IMG/VR virus record: IMGVR_UViG_3300030406_003992
Coordinates: 1 to 34,404 of that record
Reading direction: 5' to 3' (one strand)
DNA length: 34,404 bases
From: a virus
Shown: positions 1 to 7,745 of the stretch, one piece after another
How positions within the stretch are numbered: position 1 is the first letter of the stretch
Layout: each line of letters begins with the position of its first letter
Notes under the pieces: generated by a model
What the model was told of the DNA's origin: nothing
Databases searched by the model: none
The model's input: only the letters and a program-made list of their open reading frames with translations
Translations under genes and position numbers: made by a program

Positions 1-339
1 CTAAAACAAATAACTAAAACAAATAATATATATACTGATGAATTTAATGATTTTTGGGATCAATATCAAAAAATTAAAAAAAGAGCTAGCGGTCAATCTA
101 AAAAACTTACTTTTCAGCATTACAATAAACTTTCAAAAAAAATACAAAGTCAATTAAAACCTGCTTTATTAAGAGCTATAGCTGACCAAAATAAAATTGA
201 AAAAGATGGAGGGTTTGTTACTTGTTTTCCAAATGCGTTTAAATGGATAAAAGATGGCTACTATGAAGTATTTCTTTGTGTACAAGAACAAAAAAGCAAG
301 TTAAAATTAAATTCCAGGAACAAAAACGTTCCATTTTAA
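1..339 (+). CDS. C-terminal part of a replication protein (helicase-loader/primosome-like), 5' end outside window
   Basis: Frame 1 is open from the first base to a TAA at 337-339, giving the last 112 residues of a protein that starts upstream. Visible features are a DEFNDFWDQY motif, a basic helical stretch, and near the end FPNAFKWIKDGYYEVF. This pattern (E/D-x-FW-x-x-Y, basic helices, then a F/HP-x-x-W-hydrophobic-x-x-G/W motif) resembles the C-terminal domain of phage replication initiators and DnaT/DnaD-type helicase loaders, where the end reads roughly HPATWLNGGRW. The family link is from memory and the N-terminal domain cannot be seen. It lies directly upstream of small unknown genes on the same strand. 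Confidence 0.5.
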   Translation, partial: LKQITKTNNIYTDEFNDFWDQYQKIKKRASGQSKKLTFQHYNKLSKKIQSQLKPALLRAIADQNKIEKDGGFVTCFPNAFKWIKDGYYEVFLCVQEQKSKLKLNSRNKNVPF

Positions 340-353
340 ATCCCGCATTAATT

Positions 354-530
354 ATGAAAGATAAAAAAAAGAATAAAAAGCTTGAAAATGTTGGTGAATT
401 TTTCTTTGATGAAAAGACAGAAAGCTTACATCAACTAACAAAAACTGGATTTGATTCTGTCAAATATAGAAATTTAGATCAAGAAATAGATAAAAATTTA
501 GAAGAACACTTTAAAAATTTAGACAAATGA
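354..530 (+). CDS. small hypothetical protein, 58 aa
   Basis: The frame is open from 276, but a start at 276 would overlap the upstream gene by 64 bases. The ATG at 354, 14 bases after that gene's stop, is the simpler choice and gives 58 residues. The product is highly charged (lysine-rich N-terminus, many Glu/Asp later) with no cysteine and no membrane segment. Its TGA overlaps the next gene's ATG as ATGA, suggesting translational coupling. I do not recognise the family. Confidence 0.5.
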   Translation: MKDKKKNKKLENVGEFFFDEKTESLHQLTKTGFDSVKYRNLDQEIDKNLEEHFKNLDK

Positions 531-997
531 CTTTTTTTAAAAGATTAGCTACTGATCGAGATTTAACTTTTCGAGTTCCAGATTACAATTGTTTTGCCTG
601 CAATGACTCTGGAATTGTTCATAATTCTGATGGATATTTATCTAATGAATTACCTGGATATAATCAAAATCAAGATTTAGCTATTATTTGTTGGTGTCGA
701 GCTGCTTATCCTCAACAAGGAGATGATGGTTCAACACTAAAATCTGGCTTTCGTGATGAATCTTCAACTATATGTAACAATGTTGGAGTTGATATACCAA
801 AGGATAAAACTAGATTAATTCATACTTTAAGAAAAGAAAGTTGGGAAGCTAGTTGTAAAGAATTAAATAAAATTAGACAAGAAAATTTAAAAGGAAATAA
901 AATGGAACTTCCTAGTTATATTCTTAAAGTTAAACAACAGTTAAACAATTCAAAAGGCATATTAAATGACATCAGAAAGACAGAAACCAGTAATTAA
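527..997 (+). CDS. hypothetical protein with CxxC/CxC zinc-binding-like motif, 156 aa
   Basis: The start ATG overlaps the preceding stop (ATGA). The protein has CFAC at residues 22-25 followed by NDSGIV, then CWC at residues 55-57 and another Cys at 83. This looks like a small zinc-binding fold related in style to DnaJ or rubredoxin-like knuckles. The C-terminal half is lysine-rich and helical. Position between a replication gene and a methylase module suggests a DNA-transaction accessory protein, but that is only inference. Similar proteins may occur near replication genes of marine cyanophages (unverified recollection). Function unknown. Confidence 0.65.
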   Translation: MTFFKRLATDRDLTFRVPDYNCFACNDSGIVHNSDGYLSNELPGYNQNQDLAIICWCRAAYPQQGDDGSTLKSGFRDESSTICNNVGVDIPKDKTRLIHTLRKESWEASCKELNKIRQENLKGNKMELPSYILKVKQQLNNSKGILNDIRKTETSN

Positions 998-1217
998 ATC
1001 TTTAAAAAAATTATTGTTTAAAGCTGAAGTAATTGCAGCAGCCATTCGTGATAACGCTATAGAAGAAAAGATGCCAATTGAAAAAGACTTGATATTATCA
1101 GTTCATAACCATTTAAAATCTATAGACAAATCATTAGATTATGCAGGAAAAATCGGAAAACACGATCTCAATCCAAGAATTAAATCAAGATCCAAACAAT
1201 GCTCGATTGAGAACTGA
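966..1217 (+). CDS. small helical hypothetical protein, 83 aa, overlapping both neighbours
   Basis: The ATG at 966 lies 32 bases inside the end of the preceding gene, and the C-terminal 25 codons overlap the start of the ParB-like gene (1141). Without it, 998-1140 would be empty in an otherwise fully packed region, which is the main reason to accept it. The first 58 residues look like a normal soluble helical protein (KPVIKSLKKLLFKAEVIAAAI). The C-terminal residues, encoded opposite the conserved ParB-like N-terminus, are low-complexity basic. Function unknown. Confidence 0.5.
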   Translation: MTSERQKPVIKSLKKLLFKAEVIAAAIRDNAIEEKMPIEKDLILSVHNHLKSIDKSLDYAGKIGKHDLNPRIKSRSKQCSIEN

Positions 1218-1665
1218 TCGATCAGCAAAATTAATTTCTGAATCTTTAGAAAAATTTGGTACTGGTAGATCAATTGTTATAGATGAAAATAATACAATTA
1301 TTGCTGGTAATGGAACTATCGAAGGTGCAAAAGCAGCCGGAGTTAAAAATGTAAAAGTTATAGAAACTAATGGAGATGAAATTATTGCAGTAAAAAGAAC
1401 TAATTTAACTAAAGATCAAAAAGTTGGTTTAGCTATTGCTGATAATCGGTCATCTGATTTATCAGAATGGGACAGAGAAGTTTTAGAAGAATTAACTTTA
1501 GATTATGATTTAAAACCTTTTTTTGATGATGATGACTTATCGCAATTATTAGGTGATGGGGAAATTAAAGATTTTGAAGGTTCACGAGAACACGGAGAAG
1601 CAGAATTTAGTGAATTTGATAATACTTGCCCACGCTGCGGATTTGAATTTAATAATAAAAAATGA
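1141..1665 (+). CDS. ParB/Srx-fold nuclease-like protein with C-terminal zinc knuckle
   Basis: The protein is 174 residues. The N-terminal ISIQELNQDPNNAR and the segment IIAGNGTIEGAKAAGVKNVKVI (about residues 53-74) match the ParB/sulfiredoxin fold, in which the N-x-x-R/G-H-R-like loop binds nucleotide. Residues 96-106 (GLAIADNRSSD) follow the usual phage pattern. An acidic linker leads to a C-terminal CPRCGFEF zinc knuckle (residues 163-170). Such standalone ParB-like proteins commonly sit beside DNA methylases in phages and prophages. Here the stop overlaps the methylase ATG (ATGA). It probably acts with the methylase on DNA. A chromosome-partition role is not implied. Confidence 0.85.
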   Translation: MQEKSENTISIQELNQDPNNARLRTDRSAKLISESLEKFGTGRSIVIDENNTIIAGNGTIEGAKAAGVKNVKVIETNGDEIIAVKRTNLTKDQKVGLAIADNRSSDLSEWDREVLEELTLDYDLKPFFDDDDLSQLLGDGEIKDFEGSREHGEAEFSEFDNTCPRCGFEFNNKK

Positions 1666-2693
1666 TTGAAAAAAAAATTGGTGCTTGGAAACTATCTGAT
1701 TTAAAAGATATTAAAAAAAATAATTTAAATGTTTTTAGTTGTTTTCACTGCGGCGGTGGTTCTTCAATGGGCTATAAACTTGCAGGTTTTAATGTTTTAG
1801 GCGGAGTTGAAATCGATAAAGAAATGATGGATATTTATAGAGCTAACCATAAACCAAAATATAGTTATTTAATGGGAGTCCAGGAGTTTAATAAATTAAA
1901 AGAAATTCCAGAAGAATTAAAAAATTTAGACATTTTAGATGGTTCACCGCCTTGTTCAACTTTTAGTATGGCAGGCAAGCGTGAAAAAAAATGGGGTACT
2001 GAATATCAATTTCGTGAAGGTCAAAAATATCAAAGGCTTGATGATTTATTTTTTCATTTTATTCAAACAGCTAAACTTTTACAACCTAAAGTAGTTGTTG
2101 CTGAAAATGTTAAAGGTTTAATTGCTGGAAATGCTCGTGGCTATGTTAAAGAAATATTTAGAGATTTTAAAAAAGCTGGTTATGAAACTCAGTTATTTTT
2201 ATTTAATGCCGCAAAAATGGGTGTACCGCAAGCAAGAGAAAGAACTTTTTTTATTGCACGCCGATGTGATTTAAATTTAAAACCTTTTAAACCTGTATTT
2301 AATGAACAGCCTATATCAGTTGCAGAAGCATGTAAAACAATTCAACCTAATACTGAAGAAAAATTAATTAGTGATAAATTAAAAGAACTTTGGTATAAAG
2401 TAAAACCTGGTAAATCTTTTTCAACTGTTCACCCTAAAGGACATTGTTTTAATATGAGTACTGTTAATCCTCGTTTACCTTCGCGTACTGTAACTGCAAC
2501 TCAAGGATTAGTTTACTGGAAAAAACCTAGATATTTAAACTCTTATGAAATAAAAAGAATACAAACTTTTCCAGAAGATTTTAACTTTTTAAATACTGAT
2601 CCATGCTATGTAATGGGTATGAGTGTTCCCCCTTTTATGACTCAGCGTGTAGCATTAGAAATATATAAACATTGGTTTCAAAAGGATAATTAA
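1662..2693 (+). CDS. C5-cytosine-specific DNA methyltransferase
   Basis: This 343-residue enzyme transfers a methyl group from S-adenosylmethionine to carbon 5 of cytosine in DNA. Motif I is an unusual FHCGGGSSMGYKLAGF (residues 28-43) followed by the acidic GVEID. Motif IV is DGSPPCSTFS with the catalytic Cys98. Motif VI is AENV (147-150), motif VIII is QARERTFF (190-197), and the C-terminal motif IX/X region has SRTVTATQG and MGMSVPP. All core motifs are present and length is normal. It is translationally coupled to the ParB-like gene, and no restriction endonuclease is adjacent, so it is probably an orphan methylase protecting phage DNA or marking it for regulation. Target sequence is unknown. 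Confidence 0.95.
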   Translation: MIEKKIGAWKLSDLKDIKKNNLNVFSCFHCGGGSSMGYKLAGFNVLGGVEIDKEMMDIYRANHKPKYSYLMGVQEFNKLKEIPEELKNLDILDGSPPCSTFSMAGKREKKWGTEYQFREGQKYQRLDDLFFHFIQTAKLLQPKVVVAENVKGLIAGNARGYVKEIFRDFKKAGYETQLFLFNAAKMGVPQARERTFFIARRCDLNLKPFKPVFNEQPISVAEACKTIQPNTEEKLISDKLKELWYKVKPGKSFSTVHPKGHCFNMSTVNPRLPSRTVTATQGLVYWKKPRYLNSYEIKRIQTFPEDFNFLNTDPCYVMGMSVPPFMTQRVALEIYKHWFQKDN

Positions 2694-2696
2694 TTA

Positions 2697-3020
2697 ATGG
2701 CAGCTGCTGAATCAAGCAAAATTGAGATAGATGTCAGAGTACAAAAGCTTTCTCGTATCATTGCGCGAGGTGGTAGAAGGTCTGATTGTCTACGATACGC
2801 TAGGGAAAATTGGGGGGTGTCTGAAGCTACAGTTGATAATTATTTAAAAAAAGCTAGAGATGAAATAAAAAAAGATTGGGATATTGAAAGGCCACAAATG
2901 ATTGCTGATTTATTAGCTCAATGTTCAACCTTACAAATGGAAGCAAGAAATGCTGGTCAATTTAATATTGCTCTTGGAGCTATAAATACTGCAGCTAAAT
3001 TAGCTGATCTTTGCTCGTGA
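2697..3020 (+). CDS. terS: terminase small subunit (putative)
   Basis: The 107-residue protein has an N-terminal helix-turn-helix-like segment (GGRRSDCLRYARENWGVSEA, then TVDNYLKKARDEI), followed by helices that could mediate oligomerisation. Terminase small subunits use such an N-terminal HTH to recognise the packaging site and recruit the large subunit. Position immediately before the large terminase, with a 4-base GTGA overlap, supports the call. The sequence itself is only weakly diagnostic, as is usual for this subunit. Confidence 0.8.
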   Translation: MAAAESSKIEIDVRVQKLSRIIARGGRRSDCLRYARENWGVSEATVDNYLKKARDEIKKDWDIERPQMIADLLAQCSTLQMEARNAGQFNIALGAINTAAKLADLCS

Positions 3021-4363
3021 GTTTTTTAGATACTTTAAAACAAGGTCATGTATTAAGCGGTAATGGTTTATATGAATTACCTTCTGCAAATGAAGTTATA
3101 ACTAAAATTAAAAATAATTTATTACCGCATCAGGAAAAATTTTGTGAAGATACTGAACACAGAAAATTAGCTTTAGTTTGTGGCTTTGGTGCGGGTAAAA
3201 CTTATGCTTTAGTTTCTAAATCTTTTATGCTTGCAGCTATGAATGTTGGACATATTTCTGCTGTTTTTGAACCTACGTCGCCCATGCTCCGTGACATTTT
3301 AATGCGAACTATGAATGACTTACTTGAAGAATGGCAGATACCATATACGTTTAGAGCAAGTCCTTTACCTGAATATGTTTTATCTTTTCAAGAAGGAACA
3401 CATACAATTCTATTAAGAACTATTCTTACTTATCAACGTTTACGTGGACAAAACTTATGTGCAGTTGGATTTGATGAAGCTGATACAGTACCAAAAAGAG
3501 ACGCGGAGCAAGCTATGAATATGGCTTTAGCCAGATTGAGGTCGGGTAATATTCAACAATTTTATGCAACAACAACTCCTGAGGGTCACTCATGGGCATT
3601 TGAAACATTTGAAAAAAACGCCAAAGAAGATACAAGATTAATAAAAGCAAAAACAAGCGATAATCCATATTTACCCGAAGGTTTTATTGATTCTTTATTA
3701 GAAAACTATCCACCGCAATTAATCCAGGCATATTTGAATGGAAACTTTACGAACCTTACAACCGGAGCTGTTTATTCCCGATTTGATCGAATCAAACATG
3801 TTATTGATAAATTACCTTTTCCTATTGAAAACGAAATTATTAAAATTGGAATTGATTTTAACGTTATGAATTGCAATGCAGTTGTTTGTGTAACTACCGG
3901 AGATAAATTAATAGTTATTGATGAAATTACAAAACAAGTTGATACAGATGCTCTGGCAAGAGAAATAGTTAGACGTTATGGTAGAAATAAGATTTTAGTT
4001 TATCCAGATGCTAGTGGTGCCAATAGATCAACAATCAACGCAAGCAAAACTGATATTGCTATTTTGCAAAGTTATGGATTCACAAGTATGGCGCTCAGAA
4101 GCAACCCACCAATTAAAGACCGAGTTCAAACCTTACAAGCACTCTTGGAAAACTCAAAAGGACGGGTGCGAATGGCGATTCATGCCAGTTGCCGACGCTT
4201 AATTGAATGTTTAGAATTACAAAGCTATGATGAAAAAACAGGTGATCCTGATAAACAAAATGGATATGACCACCTTAATGACGCTTTGGGATATTTATGC
4301 TACAGAGAGTTCAATATGATTTATAGTAAAGCAGGAAATAAAACAGGCATTAGAATTTATTAA
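3017..4363 (+). CDS. terL: terminase large subunit
   Basis: This is the packaging ATPase-nuclease that pumps DNA into the procapsid and cuts it. With the GTG start at 3017 the product has 448 residues. This start overlaps the terS stop as GTGA and is preferred to a TTG at 3011. Walker A is CGFGAGKT (residues 55-62), Walker B is LCAVGFDEAD (147-156), and the coupling motif is ATTTPEG (about 184-190). The RNase H-like nuclease has IGIDFN (277-282), VIDEI (about 300-304) and a late DHLNDALGY. All catalytic acids expected for the family are visible and length is typical. Confidence 0.96.
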   Translation: MSFLDTLKQGHVLSGNGLYELPSANEVITKIKNNLLPHQEKFCEDTEHRKLALVCGFGAGKTYALVSKSFMLAAMNVGHISAVFEPTSPMLRDILMRTMNDLLEEWQIPYTFRASPLPEYVLSFQEGTHTILLRTILTYQRLRGQNLCAVGFDEADTVPKRDAEQAMNMALARLRSGNIQQFYATTTPEGHSWAFETFEKNAKEDTRLIKAKTSDNPYLPEGFIDSLLENYPPQLIQAYLNGNFTNLTTGAVYSRFDRIKHVIDKLPFPIENEIIKIGIDFNVMNCNAVVCVTTGDKLIVIDEITKQVDTDALAREIVRRYGRNKILVYPDASGANRSTINASKTDIAILQSYGFTSMALRSNPPIKDRVQTLQALLENSKGRVRMAIHASCRRLIECLELQSYDEKTGDPDKQNGYDHLNDALGYLCYREFNMIYSKAGNKTGIRIY

Positions 4364-4389
4364 AGACCTGATATTATTAAAATAAAACA

Positions 4390-5784
4390 ATGTATAGTTC
4401 TTTTTTCACAAATAAAATAGATAATTTTGAAATACAGGTCACAGAAGTACAGCAGCAGAATCAAGCATGGCGAAATATGCAAAGCCATTGGGGTCTTATT
4501 GAAGATTTAGTTGAAGGTACAAGTAAAATAAGAGGTAAAGCAAGAATTTATTTAAAACAAGAACCGCGTGAAGAAGATGAAAGTTATGATGTTCGTTTAA
4601 GTAGATCAGTTTGCCCTCCATATTATGTAAGAATGGAAAGAATGTTGGCTGGTATGCTTACGCGTAAACCAGTTAGATTAATAGATGTACCCGAAAGAAT
4701 CGAAGAACAATTATTTGATGTTGACCTGGAAGGAAATAATTTAACTAATTTCATATATAATATTTCTCGTTTATGTATTCGTTATGGTCATGTTGGTGTA
4801 TTAGTTGATGCACCTTCAACTGGTGGTAGACCTTATTGGATTCCATATACTCCTAGAGATATTATCGGCTGGCGAACTGAAATAAAAGATGGTTTAAGAC
4901 AATTAACTCAATTAAGGTTAACTGAAAGAATAGTGAAACCTAAAGGATCATATGGTGAAGAAACTATTGAACAGATAAGAGTTTTAGAACCTGGAACATT
5001 TCGAATTTTTCAACGTAATAAAGATGGAGATTTTAAACAAGTTGAAGAAGGAAATACAAGTTTAGACTTCATACCTTTTTCAATTGCTTATTCAAATAAA
5101 GTTGGTATTTTTGAAAGTAGGCCGCCATTAGAAGATATTGCTGAATTAAACATCAAAAGTTATCAAATTCAAAGCGATTATGATAATCAATTACATATAA
5201 GCGCAGTTCCTATGCTTGCATTTTTTGGATTTCCTGCTGCAGCCGAAGAAGTTAGTGCAGGTCCAAGTGAAGCATTATCTTTACCCGAAGGAAGTAGTGC
5301 AAGTTATATTGAACCGAATGGTAATAGTTTTACAGCACAAAAAGAAAGAATAGATAAATTAGAATATCAAATTAATGAATTAGGTTTAGCTGCAATATTA
5401 GGCCAAAAGATGTCAGCGGAAACTGCACAGTCAAAAAGAATTGATAGATCGCAAGGTGACTCAACTATGATGGTTTTAAGTCAACAAATTCAAGATTTAA
5501 TTGATAATTGTTTAAAATTTCATGCTGAATTTGAAAATCAAAGTGTAGCCGGAACTTCTTTTGTTAATAGAGATTTTGTAGATACAAGTTTAGAACCTAC
5601 ACAAATTGATGCTTTATTAAAAATTTATGCTCAAGGAATAATAACTCAAGAAGAATTATTAAAGAAATTAATTGAAGGAGAAGTATTATCTGAGGATATT
5701 GATATTGATGAAATGTTAGAAAAAACTAGTCAAGGCGGTTTAATTGAAATGGATCAAATACCAACAACTGCTACAAATGAATAA
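4390..5784 (+). CDS. portal protein (DUF4055-type)
   Basis: The 464-residue protein follows terL after 26 bases. The N-terminal WRNMQSHWGLIEDLVEGTSKIRGKARIYL, then REEDESYDVRLSRSVCPPYYVRMERMLAGML, is the recognisable start of DUF4055 portal-like proteins. Portals form the dodecameric ring at the capsid vertex through which DNA is packaged and ejected. The middle (PYWIPYTPRDIIGWR) and the late helical segment (YQIQSDYDNQLHISAVPMLAFFG) fit the portal fold, and the C-terminus is acidic. Its stop overlaps the start of the MuF gene. Neighbours on both sides strongly support the assignment. Confidence 0.9.
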   Translation: MYSSFFTNKIDNFEIQVTEVQQQNQAWRNMQSHWGLIEDLVEGTSKIRGKARIYLKQEPREEDESYDVRLSRSVCPPYYVRMERMLAGMLTRKPVRLIDVPERIEEQLFDVDLEGNNLTNFIYNISRLCIRYGHVGVLVDAPSTGGRPYWIPYTPRDIIGWRTEIKDGLRQLTQLRLTERIVKPKGSYGEETIEQIRVLEPGTFRIFQRNKDGDFKQVEEGNTSLDFIPFSIAYSNKVGIFESRPPLEDIAELNIKSYQIQSDYDNQLHISAVPMLAFFGFPAAAEEVSAGPSEALSLPEGSSASYIEPNGNSFTAQKERIDKLEYQINELGLAAILGQKMSAETAQSKRIDRSQGDSTMMVLSQQIQDLIDNCLKFHAEFENQSVAGTSFVNRDFVDTSLEPTQIDALLKIYAQGIITQEELLKKLIEGEVLSEDIDIDEMLEKTSQGGLIEMDQIPTTATNE

Positions 5785-7028
5785 TGGCTATAGAAAAACA
5801 AAATATTCCAGAAGCACTTTATCGAAATGCTATTAATTTAAATAGATATGAAAATAGTGTAGCTTTAGGTATAGTTAGAGAATATAACAATATAATTATT
5901 GAAATTACAAATAGATTAAAACAATTTGAAGCCGGTGAATTAACATTAACTCCTGCTGCTGTTAATCGTCAAAGAACATTATTACTGCAATTACAAGAAA
6001 GTTTAAATACATGGGCTGAAAGTAGTTCTAATACAGTTTCTTCTGAATTACAAGGCTTAGCTGAATTACAAAGTTCTTTTATCCAGGAACAATTAAGAAA
6101 AGTTTTACCAAGTGATGCAACTAAAAATGCAGTTAGAACAGTTGAAATAAGTCCACAATTTGCACAGAATGTTGTAAATACTGACCCGCGTCAAATAAAT
6201 GTTTTTACTTTACCAGAAGAATTTATAGCTCAAACTGCAACTGTTCCTAAATTTAGCTTAACTGCTCGTGAAGGTGCTGTAATAAATTTACCAAATGGTG
6301 TAAATGTTCGAACTGCTTTTAGACGTATTGCAGCTTCTCAAACAGAATTATTTCAAAATACAATAAGAGTTGGATTACTTTCAAATGAAACAACTGCACA
6401 AATAGCAAAAAAATTAAGAGGTAATTTAAATTTTGAAGCAACAGGAACGTTAGCTCAAATAAAAGCAAGAGGAGGTATTGGTACAACTATTGCTAATAAT
6501 CAAATTGATACTATTGTTCGAACCAGTATTAACCAGGTAAGTAATACAGCTACTTTTAATGTTTATAAAGCAAATGCTGAAATTGTTGATCGATATAAAT
6601 ATGTAGCAACTTTAGACAGTAGAACTTCTGCTATTTGTGGAAGATTAGATGGTCAAATATTTGAAATGGGTAAAGGTCCGCAACCACCTCAACATTTTAA
6701 TTGTCGTTCTACTATTGTTCCAATTATTAAAGATGAATTTCTTGAAAGATTTGGATTAGATCAAGATGATTTAACTCAAGGCTTACAAAGACCTGCAAAA
6801 ACAGGATTATCAACTACAGGTAAATTAGTTCCAGCAACAGAAAATTATGCAATATGGTTAAGTAAACAGGATATACCTACACAAAATAAAGTATTTGGAA
6901 TTGAAAAATCAAAAATATATAGATCAGAATTAAAAACAAAAAATCCAACAGAAGTATTTCGTTCATTCGTGCGTTCTGACGGATCAACGTTAACATTAGA
7001 AGAGCTAAGGAAAGCTAATGCCGATTAA
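5784..7028 (+). CDS. MuF-like phage head morphogenesis protein
   Basis: The 414-residue protein carries the MuF (SPP1 gp7-like) C-terminal signature: [20 protein letters not shown] (residues 271-290, with Cys285) and then [13 protein letters not shown] (301-313, with His304 and Cys307), a probable metal-binding site. The N-terminal 130 residues are helical and glutamine-rich. MuF proteins are minor head components attached to the portal. Position directly after the portal, with a one-base overlap, is the canonical SPP1-like arrangement. The last residues overlap the start of the next small basic gene at 7018. No toxin domain is fused to the C-terminus. Confidence 0.9.
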   Translation: MAIEKQNIPEALYRNAINLNRYENSVALGIVREYNNIIIEITNRLKQFEAGELTLTPAAVNRQRTLLLQLQESLNTWAESSSNTVSSELQGLAELQSSFIQEQLRKVLPSDATKNAVRTVEISPQFAQNVVNTDPRQINVFTLPEEFIAQTATVPKFSLTAREGAVINLPNGVNVRTAFRRIAASQTELFQNTIRVGLLSNETTAQIAKKLRGNLNFEATGTLAQIKARGGIGTTIANNQIDTIVRTSINQVSNTATFNVYKANAEIVDRYKYVATLDSRTSAICGRLDGQIFEMGKGPQPPQHFNCRSTIVPIIKDEFLERFGLDQDDLTQGLQRPAKTGLSTTGKLVPATENYAIWLSKQDIPTQNKVFGIEKSKIYRSELKTKNPTEVFRSFVRSDGSTLTLEELRKANAD

Positions 7029-7167
7029 AAAAGGAAAGTCACAAAACATTATTTCAAAAAATATTCAAATGTTGAAAAAAGAGGGTAAGCCACATAAACA
7101 AGCGGTTGCTATTGCTTTATCAACAGCGGGTAAAAAAAAGAAAAAAACAAGACGAAAAAAGAAATAA
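7018..7167 (+). CDS. small very basic protein, 49 aa (IKKGKSQ family)
   Basis: The ATG at 7018 overlaps the end of the MuF gene by 11 bases. The product starts [16 protein letters not shown] and continues [18 protein letters not shown] before a lysine/arginine tail. This is a short family that I recognise from many phage genomes (typical wording IKKGKSQKVISKNI...[12 protein letters not shown]). It is the first of five consecutive basic mini-proteins between MuF and the scaffold. A nucleic-acid-binding or virion-packaged role is plausible but unproven. Sequence conservation with remembered family members makes the gene itself secure. Confidence 0.85.
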   Translation: MPIKKGKSQNIISKNIQMLKKEGKPHKQAVAIALSTAGKKKKKTRRKKK

Positions 7168-7199
7168 ATAGTAAACTATAAATAGTTGCTTTAAAAATT

Positions 7200-7277
7200 A
7201 TGCCTGGACATTATGGTTCAATGAAACCAAAGGGTACAAAAAAGAAAAAAGGAAAAAAAAAAGCTGTTAAAAAATAA
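7200..7277 (+). CDS. very small basic protein, 25 aa
   Basis: The frame reads MPGHYGSMKPKGTKKKKGKK followed by AVKK, then a TAA sharing its last A with the ATG of the next gene (TAATG). A MPGHYG-x-MKPKG start is, from memory, a recurrent mini-protein in marine phages. The product is almost half lysine and is too short to fold independently, so it probably binds nucleic acid or a larger partner. Coupled start and neighbours support it, but length makes certainty impossible. Confidence 0.6.
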   Translation: MPGHYGSMKPKGTKKKKGKKKAVKK

Positions 7278-7483
7278 TGGCAAAGGTAAACAAGCCAACA
7301 GATCCGGAACTGTATGCTCGTGTAAAGGCTAGAGTTAAAGCTCGTGTTAAACGTTGGCCTAGTGCTTATGCTAGTGCTCAATTAGTTCAAGCATATCAAA
7401 GAGCCGGAGGAGGTTATACTACTGTTAATAAGCCAAAAGCAAAAACTAAAAAAGGTGCTAAACGTGGCAAGAAAAAAAAGTAG
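7277..7483 (+). CDS. basic protein, N-terminal half of a DUF5872-like family, 68 aa
   Basis: The protein begins MAKVNKPTDPELYARVKA and contains KRWPSAYASAQLVQAYQRAGG, then a lysine-rich tail. KPTDPELY...WPSAYASAxLVxxYxxxGG is the first half of DUF5872-like proteins, which I recall from marine phages and large algal viruses. In those, the WFKEKW...CRPTKRVSSKTPKT half follows in the same chain. Here that second half is a separate overlapping frame starting at 7464. The gene ends on an A-rich stretch with an eight-A run (7472-7479) directly before its TAG. Likely nucleic-acid binding; function unproven. Confidence 0.8.
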   Translation: MAKVNKPTDPELYARVKARVKARVKRWPSAYASAQLVQAYQRAGGGYTTVNKPKAKTKKGAKRGKKKK

Positions 7484-7745
7484 GGCTCCAGGTGGTTTAA
7501 CCGATTGGTTTAAAGAAAAATGGGTAGATGTTAAAACTGGTAAACCTTGTGGAAGAAAAAAATCTGAAACAAAAAGAAAAGGTTATCCAGCATGCAGACC
7601 TACTAAACGAGTTTCAAGTAAAACTCCTAAAACACTTTCTGAATTATCACCTGCTGAAAAAAGAAGATTTACCAAAGCCAAAACAAGTAAAAAAAAGATT
7701 TCATTTCAAATGCGACGTAAACGCAAAACAAAAACAAAAAAATGA
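7464..7745 (+). CDS. basic protein, C-terminal half of a DUF5872-like family, 93 aa
   Basis: I place the start at GTG 7464 rather than GTG 7455, because MARKKSRAPGGLTDWFKEKW matches the usual beginning of this family. The protein continues VDVKTGKPCGR, a basic stretch, GYPACRPTKRVSSKTPKT, LSELSPAEKRRF and a strongly basic end. The conserved Cys pair (PCGR, ACRP) and the aromatic WFKEKW motif are intact. It overlaps the previous gene by 20 bases in the +1 frame across an A-run, so the two may be a split or frameshifted single polypeptide. The stop is followed immediately by the next gene (overlap at 7742). Confidence 0.82.
   Translation: MARKKSRAPGGLTDWFKEKWVDVKTGKPCGRKKSETKRKGYPACRPTKRVSSKTPKTLSELSPAEKRRFTKAKTSKKKISFQMRRKRKTKTKK

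Noticed and set aside
4008-4202. 64-residue plus-strand frame inside the terminase gene
   Set aside because: Out-of-frame shadow within the conserved nuclease domain of terL, with no coupling or ribosome site.
7171-7184. GTAAACTATAAA shared with 13564-13575 and a T4-late-promoter-like TATAAATA
   Set aside because: The 12-base match in two gaps is suggestive, but similar ACTATAAAT strings occur inside genes (for example near 28337), so chance in AT-rich DNA is a sufficient explanation, and a siphophage would not be expected to use the T4 late sigma factor.
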